The notes under the pieces are model-generated. The model ran no database searches. It was not told the origin of the DNA and saw only the letters and a program-made list of their open reading frames with translations. From contig OZ038468.1 of the NCBI GenBank assembly GCA_964036295.1, positions 13,960,183-14,024,182 of the forward strand: a DNA stretch of 64,000 bases, in the 5' to 3' direction. Positions 1-53,333 of this stretch are shown here, one piece after another. Source of the DNA: Plumapathes pennacea (taxonomy: Eukaryota > Cnidaria > Anthozoa > Antipatharia > Myriopathidae). Position numbers and translations under genes: made by a program. Numbering within the stretch: the stretch's first letter is position 1; the number at the start of each line of letters is the position of its first letter.

Positions 1-41040
<41,040 letters not shown>

Positions 41041-41984
41041 GATATCGCCGACCTTGCACCAAGGAAGTACGGCTCTGACGTCACTTCTGTTGATCAACGT
41101 GCATCGTTTTTACGTGTGTACAAGCGGCCCCGGAAGTTTTGTTCTGCACAATTACAATACTTTGTGAAAAGTATATTCAACCAACATATACTTGAGTATC
41201 GAATCCACGTCTTTTGCTTCTTGAAGTAAGCGTTACACGAGGGTATAATGCTGTAATATCGTACAACTACTGTAAGACCGCTCAGTTCCTTTTAAAATAA
41301 TCACTTTCAATTTCTCCTTCAGTTTCTCTCCAGATATATATCATGCAGTACGGATAGTTTTTGATAGCTCGTTCAGATGAAACTAGCTGATTAAACAAGA
41401 GTTCTCACATCACTCATACCTTCGTTCTTAGTTCCTTGTGCTAGATTGACTCAACCAGTAAAAGGTATCGTAATAAAATACAAATGTTTTTCTTTTTTCT
41501 TTTTTTTCTTTTTTTTTTTTTTTTTGTACCTTTGAATTTCTTGCGACCTTATACGAAAAGTTTGTTTTGTGTTCGGCAAATGCAGCTACTTTGTTGTTGC
41601 TAAGAATAGGGGACAAAGATAAAAAAAAGAAATTCAGTAGACACATGCACCGCTCAGGTGCCTATTTTTCTGTCTACTGCTCATGCGCAGCAGACACTAT
41701 GTTGGTCACTCTAAAAACCGTGTTAACTATAATCGATACGAAATCGGACTAATCAATAACGGCGCGTCGGGCCTGTTTGTAGCCCGAATAAAAGACGTCG
41801 GAAACTGAACAAGTAGCCAATCACAAGAACGCTTGCAAAACCCGTAGCAACGAACCTGATATCTCGTATCGGTGCTTTTTCACCTCGCTTGCAGCTTCAG
41901 TAGTCGCGTCCTCGACTTGGTTGAAAGGCAACGGTCGAGAGGATTTCTAGTTTGCCTGTGCCGACGATTCAGTTCGATTTGACT

Positions 41985-43062
41985 TCATGATATAAATTAC
42001 TAGCGGGACTCCCGTAAAATACGGGGATCGGATTTCTTTTTTCCTAATATTTATTCTGTCTTTTTTTTCTGTTTTGAATTCCATTTTGAGCATCTCGAAC
42101 GCAGTTTGCAATGTCCAAGTACAAACTTCTGTAGTGCTTTTACCACTCAACCGTACTCGACTCGTCGAACCACCGATTGATTGACATCAAAATCTCTCTG
42201 TAGTACATGTACCACTCGGTGAATCGCCGATCGATCAACATCAAAATATTCCCGTTTTTCGAAATTCTTTTCTTTATCTTCACCTTTTTGAATTCAATTT
42301 CGAGCATCTCAAACAGTCTACCACGTCAAAGTACATACGTCCCTTTAGTTGCATGTACCACTCGACCATACTCGACTCGTCGAACCACCGATCGTCCAAC
42401 ATCAAAATCTTCCCGTTTTTCGAACATGCGGCAGCATCACCCCGCCATCCAGACACCTGAAATTCTTCTTCTTAACCCAAACGGAACTCTCACCTTCAGC
42501 AATCGTGTCCCGTGGGCTTGGTTGAAAGGCAACGGTCGAGAAGATTTCTGGCTTGCTTGTGCCGGCAGACAAATTCTGAAGCAACAAATGCTCGCACACT
42601 TTTAGTCATAATTCAGTATCATGACGTCAATTGGAACTGAATCGTCGGCACAAGCAAACTAGAAATCCTCTCGACCGTTGCCTTTCAACCAAGTTTAAGT
42701 ATACTGTCCTTTTATACTATCTACGACTTTCACGGAATGCAGCTGGCCCAGTACTAAACGGCCGCTATGGCGATGAAATCACTCCGACAAGGACGAATTT
42801 GTTTTGCAATTTTCACCACGGGTGCAAGGAGGAAAGTGGTAGGTGCAAAAGCTCAGGAAGAGAAAAACTATTGAACTGCAAACTCTAAAAATTTTGTAGC
42901 TTAACTTTTGCTTCTTCGTCTTAACTTTTTTAAAAAACTCCGCCGGAAGCTGTGTTTCGCCACACAATTAAAAAATACAAAGGGATTCAGTGGAGCGTAC
43001 ACCCGCGCCAGTTTCCGCGTGAAAAAGCTTGCCTGCGCGGCCGCGCATGCACAGTGTCGTTG
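41985..43062. repeat. Left arm of a large inverted repeat
   Basis: Segments 41,985-42,600 and 42,700-43,062 match, in reverse complement and reverse order, 59,268-60,028 and 58,740-59,095. Shared tracts include CCCGTAAAATACGGGGATCG and GAACCACCGATCG. Sub-repeats occur inside (CGTTTTTCGAA three times, GGTTGAAAGGCAACGGTCGA twice). ORFs across it are probably fortuitous. Confidence 0.8.
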
Positions 43063-46000
43063 TCGCCTCGTTCTCATGACGAGACCGAGCAGGGCGGGAA
43101 CTTTGACGACTTCGCTGAAGGAACGTCCATCTTGGATGGAAGAGTGGGAGTTCGCTGTTGCTTCACAAGATTTTCAAGGTTCCCCAAATTCGGAATGATT
43201 TCCAGCAGAAAAGAAACCTCCAGTTTCTCAACGCCTCTGCTCTCCGGACTCCCCTCGGCGGGGACATCCACCTCGCTCGCAACTGAAGCGGCCCAAAGCC
43301 TCCGGCTCCACGCCTAAACGAAGCCCCCTTTTACAGGTAATTTACTTTTAGGTTCTGTCGTTGTTGTTTGTCGTTTCTCCCCATAACCAACTCGCCTTCT
43401 CAGGCCATGTGCGCGTTCAAGTTTCCTTCTCGTGTCACTTGTGCAAAACGCTTTGATCACACCTCGTGTTAATTTGTTTGGCCTTCGTTTCTCCCTTGTC
43501 GCATGTCCCTTCGTTTCACACTCATGTTATTTCCTGCGTCTTTAGTTTTTCTATGTACTGGTCTAGCTTATTTCCCCATATATTTCGTTTCCTTTTGCCT
43601 TTCGCAATGCTTTTTACATACTTCACTGGCTGTACAACTTCCCCTGTTTTATGGTCGCTTCGTAGCATTAGTTTGCATCATTTCTTTTTTCCCTTCGTAT
43701 CCTCAATCTTTGATAAATATTTTTTCCCAGTTTTCTTGTTTTGTTGTTCTCCCAGTCACATCGATTTTTATTTCTTTTGCTGTATTTTCACTTCTCCTTC
43801 CATTGCTGGTATCTTTTACTCAGTTTCGCCTCCCGGTTTTCTGTCTTATTCTCATCTATTTCTTTACCTATTGATTTAGGTATTTATGTTTTGTTGGTCA
43901 TGCTTTATATTGCCTTACACTCTTTGTTGTTCTGTTGGTATCCATGTGTCTGTTGGTTGTGCACCCTATTGGGGCTTTTATGTCGTGTCCCTTATCCAGC
44001 CTGACACTGGGCAGGCAATATCCTTGTGATTCACTGCCGTGGAAGTTCTAACTCCTTGAAATTCAAAATTGTGCGTTTCTTTTTATAATTTTGTGATGCA
44101 GTGCATTTCTTTATTCTTTTTTTTTTTTTCTGGTGATTGAAACTGTTTTCCAATTCAGATGAGCAATTTGGTAAACTTGTTTATGTGTAGGTTCTAAATA
44201 TACTGTAGCATGATGTGTATAAAAGGTTTAAGGTGACCTAATTAGCATCTTTCTTTTCACTATCAATGTTGTTGTGCTTTATCATAGACAGCAAAAAAAT
44301 ACGTAATATAATTCTCCCCTATTATCTATTTTCGTAAGTACCCATGCTCAATTTTCATCCATTACAATATTATTATTTTACACTGTTTTCTTACCTCATG
44401 TTTCCTGTTCTTCCTACTATAGTCAGATGTTCTCCTCCAGCCACTGCAGACTGTTCCAGGCTGACTTCCTCCAGACTGTTGGGGACAGACTCTTCTGGGC
44501 TGACTTCCTGCAGACTCTTGTGGACATTCCTCCAGCATGCTGTTCCAGGCTCTCTTCCAATATTATCATCCATTTTTCTCTTTCTGACTATCTGTTCTTC
44601 TTCTAAGTCCCCTCAAGTCCCTCGTCTCCTGTATGATCATTGTGTGCCTTCCATCAACCTGATGATGACCATCATTCAACTCTGCTGAAGGAGGAAGGGT
44701 GCAGATGAATGTTAGCAAAGGGATAGGCAAGAAGAGGATTGAAACAGGACTCTAAGGAGACCGTGGGCACATTGTTTTCCCTCTGGTGAGTTGTAGGAGT
44801 TAGGTGGGAGAGTTAGGACTAGAATGGGGAGAATTGGCCAAAGCAGTGGTACGCATTTCAATCCTCAAAATGAGAAGAATGGGCAGGTGACTCGAGACTG
44901 GTCGGCTTACAGGCAACATAGACCTCAACGACAGTAGATGGCACCTCTGTATGGGGGGGTCTCTGCCGCCAAGTCGCATTTGCATTTACTCCGGATGGAG
45001 GGTGCCATCCTCTAAAAAGGACTACTTGCAGCTCCAAGATCTCGTCGCCGAGGGATGATTCCCACCCATTTAACTCATCGAGAGGGTTGTTATGCGTACC
45101 ACTGCTTTGGCCAATTCTCCCCATTCTAGCCCTAACTCTCTCATCTTACTCCTACAACTCATCAGAGGGGAGGCAATGCACCCACGGCCCCCTCAGTTCC
45201 CTGTTTTGACTCTCTTCCTGTCTATCTCCTCGCTGATATTCATCTGCATTCTTCCTCCTTCAGTGGGGTTGGCTGTTGGTCGGAGGGTAGGTGGATAGGG
45301 ACTGGATTGTACAGGTGATTTGGGAGGGATGGGATTTGAGGGGAGGGGTGGGAGAGGGGGCCTGGGATGACCGTGAACGTGGTTGTGCAACCGTCACCTC
45401 CCTTGGTGTACTTCCACCATCCCAGGCCCCCTCCCCCGACAGGATGCCCCATTCCTAACCCATAACCCATAACCATAACCCTAAGTAACTGTAACGCTGA
45501 CCCTAACACTACTTGACCCTAACCATGGCGCCATAACCTAACCCAACACACACAATGAATAAAACTTATTTATTTTATTTTATTTATTTATTTATTTATT
45601 TTATTCTTTAATGTATGAATAAAGGAATAAAGAATAACAAGTAACGAAATGAACAAAAGAATAAACAATAAAATGAACAAAAGAATAAATGAATGATTAA
45701 ATAATGTATAAGTGAATGAATTGATTTATTCAAATCCAAATTTCAAATTACCATACACCCATAATTCCATTGGGCCAGTCAGAATTGATTTATTCATTCA
45801 TGCATGCATTTATTTAATTATTCATTTATTCATATAATGAATAAATGAATTGATTAATTATTCATATAATGAATAAATTAATTTATTAAATAAATTGATT
45901 AATTATTCATATAATGAATATATTAATCACTAAGTTAAATAAATTGAATGCATGAATAAATAAGGGACAAGTTCCCAAAAGAGAGAATTTCTATTTAAAC

Positions 46001-46165
46001 AAACGCTGTTGAAAGCTGTGTTGGCCTTGCCCTTCAGATGATGGTTGAAGTAAAGAAAGGAACTTGTGGAAGGAAGGTAAGTCTAAATTTCAAACTACCG
46101 TCACCCAAAATTGGCATCTTCAGTATGCTTCGGGGCCAGGCAGAATATTGGGCATGGCCCAAGGG
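43063..46165. other. No convincing gene; low-complexity and repeat sequence
   Basis: The stretch 43,077-43,340 is GC-rich with short overlapping ORFs and a possible donor (ACAG|GTAATT) and might be an untranslated or first exon. T-rich sequence follows to about 44,100. 44,430-44,570 holds imperfect repeats of CAGGCTGACTTCCTCCAGAC-like units. 45,545-45,960 is A/T-rich with many ATTTATTT/AATAAATG tracts. Confidence 0.6.
44779..45176. repeat. Foldback element with about 75-bp arms
   Basis: The left arm (GGTGAGTTGTAGGAGTTAG, then AATGGGGAGAATTGGCCAAA) is an imperfect reverse complement of the right arm (TTTGGCCAATTCTCCCCATT, then CTCCTACAACTCATCAGAGG). The about 230 bp between them show no ORF I can identify. 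Confidence 0.75.
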
Positions 46166-46169
46166 TGAG

Positions 46170-46532
46170 AGGGGGAGGGGGGGTGATACTCCCATATAGG
46201 GATGTGCCACCCCAAAGGGTATCATTTTCAGCATTTTAGTCTGAAATAGGGTATCAATTTTAGCCTTTAGTCTGGAATAGGTTGGAGACTTGTTATTTGA
46301 TCTGAAATAGGGTCGAAAATTGCTAATTTTGGTCTGAAATAGGGCTGAAAATTGCATTTTTTGGTCTGAAATAGGGTCGAAAATTGCTAATTTTGGTCTG
46401 AAATAGGGCTGAAAATTGCATTTTTTGGTCTGAAATATGGTCAAAAATTACAAATTATGGTCTGAAATAGGGTAAGGGTTTTCAGTCCCGGGCGGCACAC
46501 CCCCACCCAAAATTTTGAGGAGTACCCCCCCC
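46170..46532. repeat. Poly-G-ended element, copy 2
   Basis: Starts in a G-rich tract, ends in CCCCCCC, and holds many GGTCTGAAATAGGG units, the complement of the units in the 19,842 copy. Confidence 0.75.
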
Positions 46533-46782
46533 AATGAATAAAAAAGAAAAAATCAGGGGGGTTGAGTTGTGAACTAAGTCACTTTCAGAGTTGGTAGGCC
46601 TGTTTGCTGAGGACTGTAATGGATCTCTGATAGATTTCATAGATTGTTAATGCATGCTGAGAAGGGTGGTACCCATGGGGCTCTTAAATTTCTGTTGAGG
46701 TCTTTGCATGTACCCCACATAGTTTGAATACCAGTGTACCCATAAAATCCATTTCACTAGTCCATTATTTTATTCCACAGCC

Positions 46783-47070
46783 TTCAGAGTTTTTCAAGCA
46801 GTAATTTCCTGAGCACATGGCTGCAGTGACTTCCTACTTTCCTGGAGTTTTGTATCAGGTGGGTGATGTTAATCATGAAAATATCTTATGTGCCAAGTTT
46901 TGAAGTTGTACATAGTTTGTTATATACCAAGACGTACCTCACAAAAATTCACTTGACTTAGTCTACTATGTTATTCCACAGACTTCAGAGTGTTTGAAAC
47001 AGTTGTTTACTTGGCATAATTTATTTGACAAGGCTGCAGTGATGTCCTACTTTCCAGGAGTTTTGTATCA
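46783..47070 (+). other. Two duplicated exon-like segments
   Basis: TTCCACAG acceptors at about 46,782 and 46,980 and CAG|GTGGGTGAT donors at about 46,858 and 47,070 frame two similar segments that both end SYFPGVLYQ. The second reads open (TSECLKQLFTW...). The first has an in-frame TAA after SEFFKQ. They may be exons of an unknown gene or of a degraded repeat. Confidence 0.35.
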
Positions 47071-47232
47071 GGTGGGTGATATTTATAATTGAAACAAAAT
47101 TAACTACAAGATCACATCTGCTAGAAAAAATGAATAAATTGCTAATATTCAGTGATCAGTCCATGTCCCAAATCTCATTTTTGAAAGTTTAAGTGAGTTC
47201 TTCAGGTTTCTATTACTGGTAATGTATTTTGT

Positions 47233-48021
47233 TTGTTGTTGTTGTTGTTGAAAGGCAGATCCCAGGATTTGCACTGGGCTTTTGAGGTGGAATTAGGCTG
47301 GCTCACCTTCCAGTACATCTTGGTAAAGAGCAAGTACAAGCTTGGGAGTGTGGACAAGTGCATATTTACCCCTCTGCATTCTACTAGCTGGGATTGTCAT
47401 ACTGTGCACTGTGATCATGTTTCCAGGTAAATTAGACTTTGTTAGTTTTGCATAAACTGTACGGTTCAGTTAGTTATATATCATAGAGAAGCAACAAACA
47501 GACAGATTTAAAAAAAACATGAGAAAAAGTAATAAATTGTAAAAATAATTCAAAAAACAAGAGGGAGGCAATTGTTGGATATTTTGCATATCATAGCCAT
47601 AGATGGTCATATATTTTGATATTTGGTTGCAATGTATAATATTTATGCATAAACAACATAGCTAGTGTGAGTAATAATATTATGTACAAAAAGTTGTTTG
47701 AGGTACAGTAACCTAATAAGGAAAACTTTAGAAGTTAACTGTTAGTGTGAGAAAGTTTTTTACATTTGATGTTTGTGCCTTAATGCAATGTCCGTCATCC
47801 CCCTTTTAGGGAGCTTTGTGCAAGAATGGAAAGACAAAATGCATTTACACTGTCAGACAGCCAGAAGACAAGAACTACTTCTGATCACCAACTTGAGCCA
47901 AGGCATTAAGCTGTATTGTCTTATGATGAAGAAGAAACCAATGAGCAATGTGAAAAGACTGAAAACAATATTGCTTTCTTGTGTGGAGAATAATACAATC
48001 AATGTTTTTGCTCTTTATTGA
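47233..48021 (+). CDS. Unidentified exon-like ORFs
   Basis: One segment (about 47,253-47,427) encodes QDLHWAFEVELGWLTFQYIL and stops being open at a good donor-like CCAG|GTAAAT. A second (47,807-48,021) starts after a TTTTAG acceptor-like site and encodes FVQEWKDKMHLHCQTARRQE to a TGA... or TAA-type stop near 48,021; an alternative frame is rich in acidic residues. Candidate polyadenylation signals occur near 48,399. I recognise no family and cannot fix the frame. Confidence 0.25.
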
Positions 48022-49021
48022 CCAAGATTGCTGCTGTTTAGTGAACTTGTATTTGACCACTTTTTCGGAAAGTGTACCAAATGCAAAGTCAATTTGAGCA
48101 ATCACTTGATTACTTGTATGGTCATTGGAAAACAGCTCTATGCTGATGATCATTTAGATGAATAATTCTTGTTGCTTTGCTTGACATTTTTAGAAAACTT
48201 TACATTTAGAGATTTTTTAGATATAATTCAATTATTGACCTAAATTTTGTGAAATTGACAGCACTATTGCTGTATTGCATCTAAATTCCTGCAAATGTTG
48301 GCAATTTACATGTATATAAAAAGAAGTCTTGTTCCAGGATGTAAAATATACAAAGATTAACTTATTATTATCATTTTATTATTTTCCAATGATGGTGAAT
48401 AATAAATTAGTGAATGCATGTGACTGGTGATGGTGAATGATGCCTTATTGTGATGCTAGTTTCTGTTTAACATTTCAAAAAACTTATACTTTGAGAATAT
48501 CGAGTGACATCCCCTTTCTGTTTGTTGGGCAGAAAATTCTAGACTTGAATCTCTCCCCCAAATCTATAGTAGTTTAAATATACTGATCCTGCACATTCAT
48601 GCTCGTGTTTTTTTACAGCTGATTGTTTGCGGCTGCAAAATACGTTCGTCTGTTGCGGAAAATCCACCGAAACTAAAATCACCAACGCATGCGCAGTCGT
48701 TTTGCCGCGGTGTTGGCTGCCTGGTGAGATCGGGAAGCGAATTCCCACGTAAGGATGGTCACCCCCTCCCGCAGTCTGATTATATTATGTCAGCGGTCGC
48801 CCCTCAACAGTAATAACTGACAGACAAGTGCAGTGATAAATAAACGTCACATCGGAGTGAAATAGCGTGTACGAAGAAAGACGTAAAGTATAAAATATCT
48901 AAGTTCCTAAAGCGTTTTATTTGAAACGTGCATACAATACTCTTTTATAGAAAATCAGCGCTTCTTGTAAATTTAGTATAAAATGTAACTAAAATCAACG
49001 TGAATCAGAGAAAAATATCCC

Positions 49022-49345
49022 GGAGGGGGGAGGGGAGGGTCCCATCAATACTCAGTGCGCCGCCTCAAAGGCAGTATCGTTTTTTAACATTTTTGAGGCT
49101 GCAAAAGGGGATCAATTTTGCCTTTTTGGTCTGAAATAGTAGATTTTGCATATTTTGATATTTGGTTGCAGAAATAGGGTAAAATGTTTTGGTATACAGA
49201 GTCTGAAAAAGGGTCGAAAAATCTCAAATATATTTTTTTAAATAGGGTCGAAAAATCGTACAGTTTTAGTTTGAAGTAGGGCAAGGGTTTTGAGAACACT
49301 CCGACTCAAAACTATGAAGGTTTTCATCCCCTCCCCCTCCCCCCG
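49022..49345. repeat. Poly-G-ended element, copy 3
   Basis: G-rich start (GGAGGGGGGAGGGGAGGG), GGTCTGAAATAG units and a C-rich end (CCCCTCCCCCTCCCCCC), diverged from the other copies. Confidence 0.65.
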
Positions 49346-49559
49346 AGAAGAGGGTTTGGGGGGCAGAGCCTTTAACGGCTAGCTAGCTAAACCGTCCCAT
49401 ATGAACAGTTCAGCGTGGTCCCATCTCAAAAGCAGTAGCCTTAAATCTCTTTCGATGCGGACATCGCGCGGGTTTTGCTGTAGAAACTTGATTTCATTTT
49501 TTACGAGGCTCGAATAGTCGGAACAACTGAATTATCGCCGGGAATGGTTCACTTGGATG

Positions 49560-49765
49560 TTTAGTGCTTTGCCTAAAGCTATTTGCAACGCCGCCTTTGC
49601 TCCAAATCCACGCAACGGCGTTGCAAGTTTTTGAATCGCTTTCAAAAACTTGCAACGCGTTCCAGCACTGCAAACATCGCGAAAAACCGTTCGCAATGGG
49701 GTGTTACCGGCCTCAACGATTTTTAGCGCAACATCGCAACGTTGCAAATTGACCAGAGGGGTTTC
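49560..49765. repeat. Relative of the TAA-flanked MITE
   Basis: Shares GCAACGTTGCAAATTGACCAG, CGATTTTTAGCGCAAC and TTGCAAGTTTTTGAATCGCT with the element at 55,828, but its ends are less well preserved. Confidence 0.6.
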
Positions 49766-49769
49766 GCTG

Positions 49770-49935
49770 GTAACGAGTCATTCACAGATCATCCTTTTTT
49801 ATTTACATTTTGGAGCACTGCTACCTAACACACGAACACAGAAAACGGCAAATAGAAAGAAACCATAACAGCGCGAAAATTACCGCTGCTTCAAGGTTGG
49901 TTAGTTATTAATACAGTGGGACGACCGCTGACATA
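49770..49935. repeat. Dispersed repeat module shared with 58,527-58,690
   Basis: GTAACGAGTCATTCACAGATC to GTTAGTTATTAATACAGTGG occurs in the same orientation in both places with about 90 percent identity by eye. Both copies adjoin the minisatellite modules. Confidence 0.8.
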
Positions 49936-49938
49936 ATA

Positions 49939-49960
49939 ACCCTAACCCTAACCCTAACCG
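49939..49960. repeat. Interstitial telomeric repeat
   Basis: Three consecutive CCCTAA units (TAACCCTAACCCTAACCCTA). A degenerate CCCTAA/CCATAA-rich tract also lies at 45,450-45,545. Confidence 0.85.
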
Positions 49961-50249
49961 CCATCTTGACCGTGCGAACACGCTTGCAAATGAAGACATG
50001 GGAACTAAAGTTTTCCGAAAAACTTTGACAAGTTTTCGTGTACACGATCAAATTTCACATGTGACAAGTTTTCCTTGTGATAAAAAAGCTAGCACGCCAG
50101 CTTTTCAGCAAATGCATTTGTCACAGAAAATTTGCCCAAATTTTCTCATGTACACGAGCAAAAAAAACTTGTCACAGAAAACTTGTCACAGAAACTTGTC
50201 ATAGAAAACTTGCTCGTGTGCATGGGGCTTTAATGTTTGCCTCGAGAAC

Positions 50250-50395
50250 ATAGTGACAGTTCTGAGGTTGCTGGTCCCCATTCTCCCAAGGAGCCTGAGG
50301 TTGCTGGTCCCCATTTCCCCAAGGGTCTGAGGTTACTGGTCCCCATTCTCCCAAGGAGCCTGAGGTTGCTGGTCCCCATTCTCCCCAACATGTTC
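50250..50395. repeat. Minisatellite upstream of the + CxC gene
   Basis: Four copies of a roughly 33-bp unit containing GAGGTTGCTGGTCCCCATTC. It is bounded by TTTGCCTCGAGAACA and TGTTCTCGAGGCAAA, so it lies inside a short hairpin. An inverted-context counterpart lies at 58,375-58,510. Confidence 0.9.
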
Positions 50396-50510
50396 TCGAG
50401 GCAAACTTTAACGAATACAATGAAATACTATCTGACAATGGCATTCACTGATATAGAGAAAATTAATCCCATTCCGCGCGTAACCTGGTAACTACTCTCC
50501 AGCAAAGAAA

Positions 50511-53333
50511 ATGGCGTCTACAACACGATCTCCCGAAAGCCAAGAAAGCTTGATAGTACAGGCAAAAAAGTATTAAATCGACCAAAAAAAGAAAGCTTGC
50601 GACAGTTCACCATTCGTATGATCCGCAAACGGGCAGAAGAATCTTCAAAGGACCCTATCGCCCCAGTGAAACAACATCTAGTCGGCCACGACGGAAAGCC
50701 CGAGCGGAAGGTGGATATATCGAGCCGCGGAAAAGATAAAAAGAAGAGAATGAGTTCGAGTTTTATCGAGATTCTGTAACAGGTCATCGGATAAGCGAGC
50801 ACAAGTATCGTCCACGTTCTGGAAAGGCACAATCAGCAGCTAATTGCAGCAGTATTGAAGGTGTGTATAACGTACTATTTTAACTTCGTATTTTGTTTAC
50901 ATCTTATTGAACCCTGGCAAACGGCAGGCTGTTCTTGATTCTTTTGAGTTTATGGATGAAATCAGGTGGTAAAGGAGAATGGAATCTTTAAATGAAAACT
51001 GGGAGGCTTCAAGATCATTGATTTTCATTAAAGCCATCATCCTTTCACAGAGTCCTGGCATATCCAAAGAATGTGACATTTGTCACAACAAGGCTCCATG
51101 GCTGTTGCGATGTGATGAGTGCAGTGGGAAGTGGATGTGCCGTAAATGTGATTTAGCTATGCACAAAGAGCTTCTTTTCTATGACAGGGAAGCTTTGATT
51201 GATGGCTCCTTTAGGCACACACCTCCGAATGTCATAATGAATGAGGATGGAAAGATGGAACAGTGTAGAGGTTACTTAATATTTAGTATATAATGAATTG
51301 ACTAAGGGTAAAAGGATTAGAAGCTGATGTTTCGAGCGCTAGCCCTTTGTTGTAGCAAATGAACATGCCTATGTTTAACACAGTGACCCTTAGTCAATTT
51401 ATTGTACAATGTATGTCTTTCTTCACTCCAACACAGTCAATATCTGGTTGCCCTTAGTGCTACGTGAATTATGCTTAACATGTACATCCCAAAGTTACAC
51501 ATGGTACTATGAATTGCTGGCTGTGGATGTAACTCCCCGTTCTCCATTCATGTTAGTCATCACTGTATTTCAAAATCAATCAAAGATGCTTTTTATGCTC
51601 TAACTAGGCTTGTTAAATTTCATTTCTTTTACTGTCAATCCTATAATAATAGTTCTGATGATTAGTAATATTGTTTTCATACATTGTAGATTGCTAGGTA
51701 AAAATAGTTTGTTTAATTTGTTTTTCAGGAAGATCTCTTCTTGAAGCATTTTTCAGAGCTGTGCCCACAGTGTCAGCAAAAGAGCACTTTGACACTTTGT
51801 GCTTTACCTGGATCCATTATTGTTGTTAATCAGAAAGGTAGTAAATCTACCTAAAGTGATACACAATAATTATTGTGTATGTTGAAATGACTGATTGATC
51901 ACTTGTTTTTCAAATGTATTCATTATATGGTATACTGAACTTCCAATCTCTTATATGCCTATTGTAGTTTGGCAAGAAATTCAACCAAACACACAGAGTG
52001 ATATTGATACTATATTATAAGTAAACTCAGTGTATACAATACAGGATAATCTTGATGTTTGATGATTTCCTAATGATTAGTATATCAGTTTTGTTGAACA
52101 TATATTTTTATTGGTTTCCAGAAGTTGTCATGAAAAGCTACATATAGTGGAAGATTATGTGACGTGAAGTAACTATTTTTTCTTCTTCTTCTTCTTTTTT
52201 TTTTATTGTCAGGCCGATTCGAATTCAGCAACTATATTGTTGTGTGTAACTGCTGTGGTCACGAGATAAATCCATGTTCCCTGGAAAATATGGAAGACTT
52301 GAGTTGCCTGTTTGACCAGAATTTGAGATGGCAGTGACGGGAGCTGGATGGAACTTTTAGGTCCAGTAGTCCTGGGTTACAGAACTCCCCCAGCATTCAC
52401 GAACGGCTCCTTTAAGAGCCATCAAATTTGTCAAAAGTCAATGACAATAATGTACACTTAAAAATCCCATGTGCCAATGTTATCAATAAAGATGTATTAC
52501 TTTATATTATAAGAATGATTTTTTTCTTTTAGAAATTCCAATCAGAGTGAAAAGTAGAATTGTGGATGCCTTTCAAATCCATGATAGATGGACGGAAGGG
52601 GTTCCCTTGCTAAAGACTGAGATGTCCAATTTTCTACGATTTTACTCGGATATCCGTATTCCTGCAATTCAGAAGAAATTGTCAGACTGGACTAAAGCGA
52701 TCTTAAGTCGGGAGGTTAGTGAGAAAGTACATAATTCGTAAAAAAAAAGTTGAAAACATATTTGACCATGACCAACATGTCGATACTATTCGTTTGACAA
52801 CTCCTCGTTACAGTTTCTTCGTAATAAAGAATAAAGCCTATAAAATACGAATGAGCAAATGAATGTAGCTGCCGTCATTTGCATTTTTATAAGTCTTAGT
52901 AGCACTCTGAGCTAAAACGTGGTTGTCTAATGTGTACGCTTGCTTCGTTTCAGTTATAAAAAATGCTTGAACCACCAATGAGTGATACACTTACGAGTTA
53001 TGCAGTCATTGCGAGTAACGTGCAAGTTGATACGGTATGAATTTCACGAAATTTTACAACTTAAAAACGTGAAACATGCTGTGGGCTAGATGAGCATCAC
53101 GGAGAGGGAGAGGAAGCCATGGAACTGTAGATAATGACATAGATGCAGGGTCTATATGTCCTCCTTTCCCTCTCCAGGCAGTACAAGCATTGAAATACTC
53201 TTGCACTGAGAACGACCCTGCAGTAATTCAAGGCAACATCACTGGCGTACTTGCCGAAGATGATGATGCGTCAGACAACTGCGGCGATGAAGTACCGTTT
53301 CTACCGTTACCACCTTTTAGGTTTACCATTTGA
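50511..53333 (+). pseudogene. CxC-zinc-motif gene resembling KDZ-transposase-associated proteins, probably degraded
   Basis: Starts ATGGCGTCTAC at 50,511. Exon-like blocks: 50,511-50,860 (a frame ending FYRDSVTGHRISEHKYRPRS, with one TAA earlier), about 50,979-51,270 (CDICHNKAP, CDECSGKWMCRKCDLAMHK), 51,729-51,837 (CPQCQQKSTLTLCALPGSI), 52,213-52,337 (RFEFSNYIVVCNCCGHEI, ending at TGA, with AATAAA near 52,484), 52,533-52,714 (DRWTEGVPLLKTEMSNFLRF) and 53,178-53,333 (ending FLPLPPFRFTI, with AATAAA near 53,405). The paired CxxC motifs and the LPGSI...GRF..NY..VC.CC segment recall the CxC domain of KDZ (Kyakuja-Dileera-Zisupton) transposases; the catalytic core is not seen. Exon joints are uncertain. 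It is clearly related to the minus-strand gene at 56,233-58,248. Confidence 0.5.

Noticed and set aside
42207-42605. A 132-codon ORF in the left inverted arm and a similar one in the right arm (59,551-59,916)
   Set aside because: The shared peptide tracts come from internal DNA repeats present in both arms; composition is biased and no domain is visible, so coding is not supported.
43466-44004. Long overlapping hydrophobic ORFs rich in Phe, Leu and Ser
   Set aside because: They arise from T-rich DNA read in several frames at once; no consistent frame, start context or domain.
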